64,000 bases of DNA from Kibdelosporangium philippinense (GTDB lineage: Bacteria; Actinomycetota; Actinomycetes; Mycobacteriales; Pseudonocardiaceae): NCBI RefSeq assembly GCF_021390435.2, contig NZ_JAJVCN010000001.1, forward strand, positions 3,596,001 through 3,660,000. The letters are read 5' to 3'. The translations under genes and the position numbers were made by a program. Positions 60,932 through 64,000 of the stretch are shown here, one piece after another; the stretch's first letter is position 1; the number at the start of each line of letters is the position of its first letter. The notes under the pieces are model-generated. The model saw only the letters and a list, made by a program, of their open reading frames with translations, made no database searches and had not been told where the DNA came from.

Positions 60932-61432
60932 TCAGTTACAAGACTCAACCGAAAGCCAAGCGGGAGCGGGCTGAGCCTCCTCCTCACACCATTCAAGCAA
61001 CCCAATTGTCCACAGCAAAGAGTGAACCACGACATCCAGAGTCGTAGGCACGCTCCGTTCCCGAAGAGCCAAATCCAGCTGAAACCCGGCTTCCTCCGGC
61101 CGCCCATTCAACTCGGCAAGCAGCGCCCGAACGGTAGCCCGAAGCGGTGGCTCCAACTCGTCAATAGGCACCGCGAACTCATCATCGTCCCGCAGGTCAA
61201 CGGCATAGGTGACGTCCGAAGGCGGCTTGCCGACCCGCAACAGCATCATCTGCGCGGACGCCGATACGAGCTGACCCACGATCAGCCGGGTTTCCACACC
61301 CACCACGCCCGAGTCGCCTGTCAGCCTGTGCAGGGCGTCGAAAACGCTGTTGGTGTCGCCTTCCCGGGCCACGTGGACCAGCTCACGAGCGCCTGCCCTG
61401 GCCCGGTGAAGTAAGTCTCTGTCGTCGTCCAT
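60932..61432 (-). CDS. Conserved hypothetical protein, 166 residues
   Basis: Soluble, predicted mostly helical. Distinct segments are DDDRDLLHRARAGARELV at the start, DVTYAVDLRDDDEFAVPIDELEPPLRATVRALLAELNGRPEEA in the middle and LWTIGLLEWCEEEAQPAPAWL near the end. I associate this layout with an uncharacterised actinomycete family. ATG 61432 is used. It is divergent from the small ORF at 61482 with 49 bp between starts. No function can be assigned. Confidence 0.75.
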   Translation of the reverse strand: MDDDRDLLHRARAGARELVHVAREGDTNSVFDALHRLTGDSGVVGVETRLIVGQLVSASAQMMLLRVGKPPSDVTYAVDLRDDDEFAVPIDELEPPLRATVRALLAELNGRPEEAGFQLDLALRERSVPTTLDVVVHSLLWTIGLLEWCEEEAQPAPAWLSVESCN

Positions 61433-61469
61433 CGACCACGGGTACCCCGCATGGCTTGCCAACAATCGC

Positions 61470-61475
61470 TACCGT
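61470..61475 (+). promoter_or_regulatory. Leaderless -10 element TACCGT
   Basis: TACCGT sits at -12 to -7 relative to ATG 61482, exactly where TANNNT boxes of leaderless actinobacterial genes occur. No Shine-Dalgarno sequence is present between it and the start. Confidence 0.55.
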
Positions 61476-61481
61476 ATAGGG

Positions 61482-61652
61482 ATGGCACAGTTCGGTGAGC
61501 TCTTCGGCCCCGGGAAGCTTCGCAAAGAGAGCTCGGACGACCAGGGCACCGGCGATCCGTTCGAGCCTGGCTCACTCGATCTCGACGCGGGCGTGATCCG
61601 GATCCGAGCGGTCCCGAAGAAGCCGGTAACACCGGAAGAGTCCGAGGAGTGA
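61482..61652 (+). CDS. Small acidic protein, 56 residues, first gene of the monooxygenase operon
   Basis: The frame reads MAQFGELFGPGKLRKE..., continues through PFEPGSLDLDAGVIRIR and ends in TPEESEE. It is acidic with a Gly/Pro-rich start and no membrane segment. Support for a real gene is the well-placed leaderless promoter, a codon pattern like the neighbours, and a stop (TGA) that overlaps the next start as GTGA, a sign of translational coupling. I do not recognise the family. Confidence 0.72.
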   Translation: MAQFGELFGPGKLRKESSDDQGTGDPFEPGSLDLDAGVIRIRAVPKKPVTPEESEE

Positions 61653-62431
61653 CGTGGCCGTGGCGCGAGCTGGAAGGCCTGTTCGCCGCCGGTAAGGCCC
61701 TGATGTCGTCGGGCAGCCCAGCCGCAGTCCTGCAGGCCGCTGTCCGTGCCGCGGGTGATCGGGTCATCGGCCGCGAGCTGACAATGCGGGTCGGTGACGC
61801 TGATGTCACCCTCACACCTGTCGAAATCGACACGGAACTGGACACCGTCGGCCTCGCGCTCGGGCAGGTCCCCCGCGTCCGGGTCGTGGCCATGGATGTG
61901 GCCTGGCCCGGCACGCCCGTACACCAACTCGCGATCACGGCAAGCAAACTGCAGTTCCAGTCGCTGCCGACCCCAAGCGTGCTGGCCAACGAGGTGTCCG
62001 TCGAGATCACGCTGGCCGCCGATGTCGTGAAGGCCAAAGTCGCCGAGCTGCAACCCGATCTGATCGTGGACATCGGCGAGGACGCCGTCATGCGGGTCAA
62101 GTGGGCGCCGCGCCGTACATGGGGGCACGTCGAAGTCGAGCCGATCGTCGTTGGCGACTGCGTGCACCTCAAGCCCAAGGTTCTGCAGCTGCGGACCATG
62201 CGGTTTCGCAGCGCCGAAAAGCTCAAGCCGACCGTCATCGAGATCCCTGATCTGCCACGCGGATTACGGCTGACCGACGTCGAACTCGGCGAAAGCGAGC
62301 TTGTGCTGCGGGGCGAGGCCGAACGGTGGCACGAGAAGATCCCGCTGACCGACCTACTCACATGGCTCGCGACCGCGGCGGCCACATTCACCCTTCCCCA
62401 ATTCCCTGGACGAGATAACGTCAACGGATGA
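61649..62431 (+). CDS. Hypothetical protein, possibly DUF2993/LmeA-like
   Basis: 260 residues. The alternating pattern (VTLTPVEIDTELDTVGLALGQVPRVRVVAMDVAW ... ITASKLQFQSLPTPSVLANEVSVEITLAADVV) suggests an elongated beta-rich lipid-binding fold of the DUF2993/LmeA kind, found in mycobacterial mannan maintenance, but there is no signal peptide and the match is weak. GTG 61649 overlaps the upstream stop, and its stop overlaps the monooxygenase start, placing it in a tightly coupled operon. Confidence 0.7.
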   Translation: MTWPWRELEGLFAAGKALMSSGSPAAVLQAAVRAAGDRVIGRELTMRVGDADVTLTPVEIDTELDTVGLALGQVPRVRVVAMDVAWPGTPVHQLAITASKLQFQSLPTPSVLANEVSVEITLAADVVKAKVAELQPDLIVDIGEDAVMRVKWAPRRTWGHVEVEPIVVGDCVHLKPKVLQLRTMRFRSAEKLKPTVIEIPDLPRGLRLTDVELGESELVLRGEAERWHEKIPLTDLLTWLATAAATFTLPQFPGRDNVNG

Positions 62432-63858
62432 CCAGCGTTGGGATCATCGGCTCGGGGTTCGCGGGTATCGGGGTTGCGATCGAGCTGCGACGCGCGGGGA
62501 TCACCGACATCACCCTGCTGGAGAAGGCCGCCGAGTTGGGCGGCGTGTGGCGGGAGAACACGTATCCGGGCGCTGCCTGTGATATTCCGTCGCCGCTGTA
62601 CAGCTTTTCCTACGAGTCACACCACGCATGGGGCTACCGCTACTCCGGTCAAGCCGAGATCCACGACTACCTGAAGAACGTCGCGAACAAGTACGGCATC
62701 GACGAGCTCATCCGGTACGAAACCGAGGTGGCTGACGCGGAGTACGACGGACGTTGGCACGTGACCACGACCGACGGCCAGAAGCTCGAGTTCGACGTGC
62801 TCATTCCGGCCGTCGGCCAGCTTTCCCGGCCCGCGCTGCCGGAAATCCCTGGGATGGAAACGTTCCAGGGCACCATGTTCCACTCCGCGCGCTGGAACCA
62901 TGATCACGACCTGACCGGCAAGCGCGTCGCGGTCATCGGCACGGGCGCCAGCGCGATCCAGTTTGTACCCAGGATTCAGCCGCAAGTCCGCAGCCTCAAG
63001 CTGTTCCAGCGCACCCCGCCGTACGTCCTGCCGAAGCCCGACCGGCGGTACACGCGCTGGCATCAGGCGCTGTTCCAGCGCTTCCCGAAGACGCGTACCG
63101 CAGGCCGCGCCGGGATCTGGGCGGTCGGCGAGCTGATGACCAAAGGCTTGATCGGCCACCGGGGCATCGCCAAGGCGGTCCAACGGCTCGCTTTGACGTT
63201 CCTCAAACTTCAGGTCAGGGACCGCAAGCTGCGCGCCAAACTCACGCCGGACTATCCCGCCGGGTGCAAGCGGATCCTGTTCGCCAACGACTACTACCCC
63301 GCGCTCGCCAAACCGAACGTGCGGCTGGAGACGGGCCGGATCACCGAGATCACGCCGCGTGGCGTGCGGACCGAGGACGGCGTCGAGCACCAGGTTGACA
63401 CGATCATCTTCGGAACCGGTTTCGACACCACGGATTTCCTCGCGCCGATGCGGATCCGCGGCCGTGACGGGCAGGATCTGCGCGCGGACGCGTGGGCAAA
63501 GGGTGCTCGCGCGTATCTCGGCATCTCGGTACCGCGATTTCCCAACCTGTTCCTGATGTACGGCCCGAACACCAACCTTGGCGGCGGGTCGATCGTCTAC
63601 ATGATCGAACGCCAGGCGCGCTACATCGCCCGGTTGGTCCGTTATCTCCGGCCTGGGCAAGCGATCGAGGTTCGGCCCGAAGTGGCAGAGCGGTTCGACG
63701 AGGAGATGCAACGGCGCCTCGCCGACACTGTGTGGACATCCTGTGACAACTGGTATCGCGTTTCGTCCGGACGGGTGATCAGCAACTGGCCTGGCCTGGT
63801 TTCGGAGTATGACCGGCGAACCAGGACCTCGGACCGGGCCGCTTATGTCATACGGTGA
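62428..63858 (+). CDS. Flavin-containing (Baeyer-Villiger type) monooxygenase
   Basis: 476 residues. The FAD motif is GIIGSGFAGIGVAIELRR near residue 5, the NADPH motif VAVIGTGASAIQFVP near 166, and the fingerprint FQGTMFHSARWNHD near 147 corresponds to FxGxxxHxxxW(P/D) of Baeyer-Villiger monooxygenases, with Asn where Pro is usual. IIFGTGFDTTDFLAP and YGPNTNLGGGS complete the C-terminal part. It inserts oxygen into ketones or oxygenates heteroatoms; the substrate is unknown. ATGA coupling to the previous gene and GTGA to the next suggest shared expression. Confidence 0.9.
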   Translation: MTSVGIIGSGFAGIGVAIELRRAGITDITLLEKAAELGGVWRENTYPGAACDIPSPLYSFSYESHHAWGYRYSGQAEIHDYLKNVANKYGIDELIRYETEVADAEYDGRWHVTTTDGQKLEFDVLIPAVGQLSRPALPEIPGMETFQGTMFHSARWNHDHDLTGKRVAVIGTGASAIQFVPRIQPQVRSLKLFQRTPPYVLPKPDRRYTRWHQALFQRFPKTRTAGRAGIWAVGELMTKGLIGHRGIAKAVQRLALTFLKLQVRDRKLRAKLTPDYPAGCKRILFANDYYPALAKPNVRLETGRITEITPRGVRTEDGVEHQVDTIIFGTGFDTTDFLAPMRIRGRDGQDLRADAWAKGARAYLGISVPRFPNLFLMYGPNTNLGGGSIVYMIERQARYIARLVRYLRPGQAIEVRPEVAERFDEEMQRRLADTVWTSCDNWYRVSSGRVISNWPGLVSEYDRRTRTSDRAAYVIR

Positions 63859-64000
63859 GACGCGTGCAGACGCTCGAATCGATCATCGAAGGCAAAACCT
63901 TGTCGACCGGGGGCACCGACTACAAGTCGCTCAACCCCTCGAACCTCGACGACGTCGTGGCGACGGTCCGCTTGGCTGGCCCGGATGCCCTGAAAGCGGC
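63855..64000 (+). CDS. Aldehyde dehydrogenase, N-terminal part (3' end outside window)
   Basis: The first 48 codons read IIEGKTLSTGGTDYKSLNPSNLDDVVATVRLAGPDAL, which matches the opening of NAD-dependent aldehyde dehydrogenases (substrate-entry strand, then SxNPxNxDxVV). GTG 63855 overlaps the preceding stop; GTG 63864 is another possible start. Paired with a Baeyer-Villiger-type monooxygenase it may oxidise the aldehyde arising from a ring-opened product; that is inference. Confidence 0.75.
   Translation, partial: MRRVQTLESIIEGKTLSTGGTDYKSLNPSNLDDVVATVRLAGPDALKA

Noticed and set aside
60250..61047. Overlapping Thr/Lys/Arg-rich frames in the 60-61 kb gap
   Set aside because: They read through an inverted repeat and A-rich or T-rich DNA, show no domain, and conflict with one another.

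Overview
The window is high-GC actinobacterial chromosomal DNA. GTG and TTG starts are common, stop/start codons overlap (ATGA, GTGA), several genes look leaderless, and the gene content (AfsR/SARP regulator, PptH-PptT pair, actinobacterial xylA-ROK pair, MT0933-like antitoxin) points to Pseudonocardiales, something near Amycolatopsis or Kibdelosporangium. The genus is an inference. There are no rRNA or tRNA genes, no CRISPR array, no phage and no biosynthetic gene cluster. About 57 protein genes are supported, counting one partial gene at each edge and one gene broken by an insertion sequence.

Layout. 0-11 kb: end of a secreted lipase, a 1-kb repeat-rich gap, an EI24/CysZ-like membrane protein, valS, an MFS exporter fused to a monooxygenase-like tail, a class A penicillin-binding protein, and metE behind a cobalamin riboswitch. 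11-17 kb: a LacI-type regulator and an ABC sugar importer (binding lipoprotein plus two permeases, no ATPase) in one operon with a 2-hydroxyacid dehydrogenase; then a peptidoglycan amidase. 17-18.7 kb: a complete 1.58-kb insertion sequence sitting inside the terminator hairpin of the amidase gene. 18.7-31 kb: beta-propeller and MFS pair, a multidomain secreted phosphatase, a PBP4-type carboxypeptidase, an AfsR-like regulator, AraC- and ArsR-type regulators, a 200-bp polypyrimidine tract, DUF1304 and cold-shock proteins. 31-43.5 kb: RecD2 helicase, a thiolase-fold condensing enzyme, a POT peptide transporter, a CobW GTPase, a molybdopterin-fold protein, a TetR-DHA2 efflux pair, a P-type ATPase homologue with eroded catalytic motifs and a Tat-exported beta-helix protein.

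43.6-52.6 kb is the most coherent block. It holds a pptH-pptT pair (removal and addition of phosphopantetheine on carrier proteins), followed by a lipid-modification set equivalent to the M. tuberculosis Rv0446c-Rv0449c genes: DUF1295, a cyclopropane-synthase-like methyltransferase, a flavoprotein amine oxidase, DUF1365 and a second methyltransferase. The second methyltransferase is split by an IS5-type element with a clean 3-bp duplication, so the ancestral gene can be rebuilt exactly. 52.6-64 kb: AidB-like acyl-CoA dehydrogenase and TetR, class V aminotransferase, xylA with a ROK regulator, an NlpC/P60 hydrolase, an orphan MT0933-like antitoxin, a 0.9-kb repeat-rich gap, and an operon running from a 56-residue leaderless ORF to a Baeyer-Villiger-type monooxygenase and an aldehyde dehydrogenase.

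The least explained signals are non-coding. One is a family of four intergenic hairpins with conserved stems (TCGTGAGTG...) and a conserved loop (GGTTAGAAC), all directly after stop codons. Others are three copies of a 23-bp palindrome (GCCGYSAAGGTSRCCTTSACGGC), a mirrored array of paired repeats at 39.6 kb, a long inverted repeat at 60.3-60.8 kb, and the polypyrimidine tract at 29.7 kb. No wholly new protein system is evident; the hairpin family and the broken lipid-modification locus deserve the closest look.
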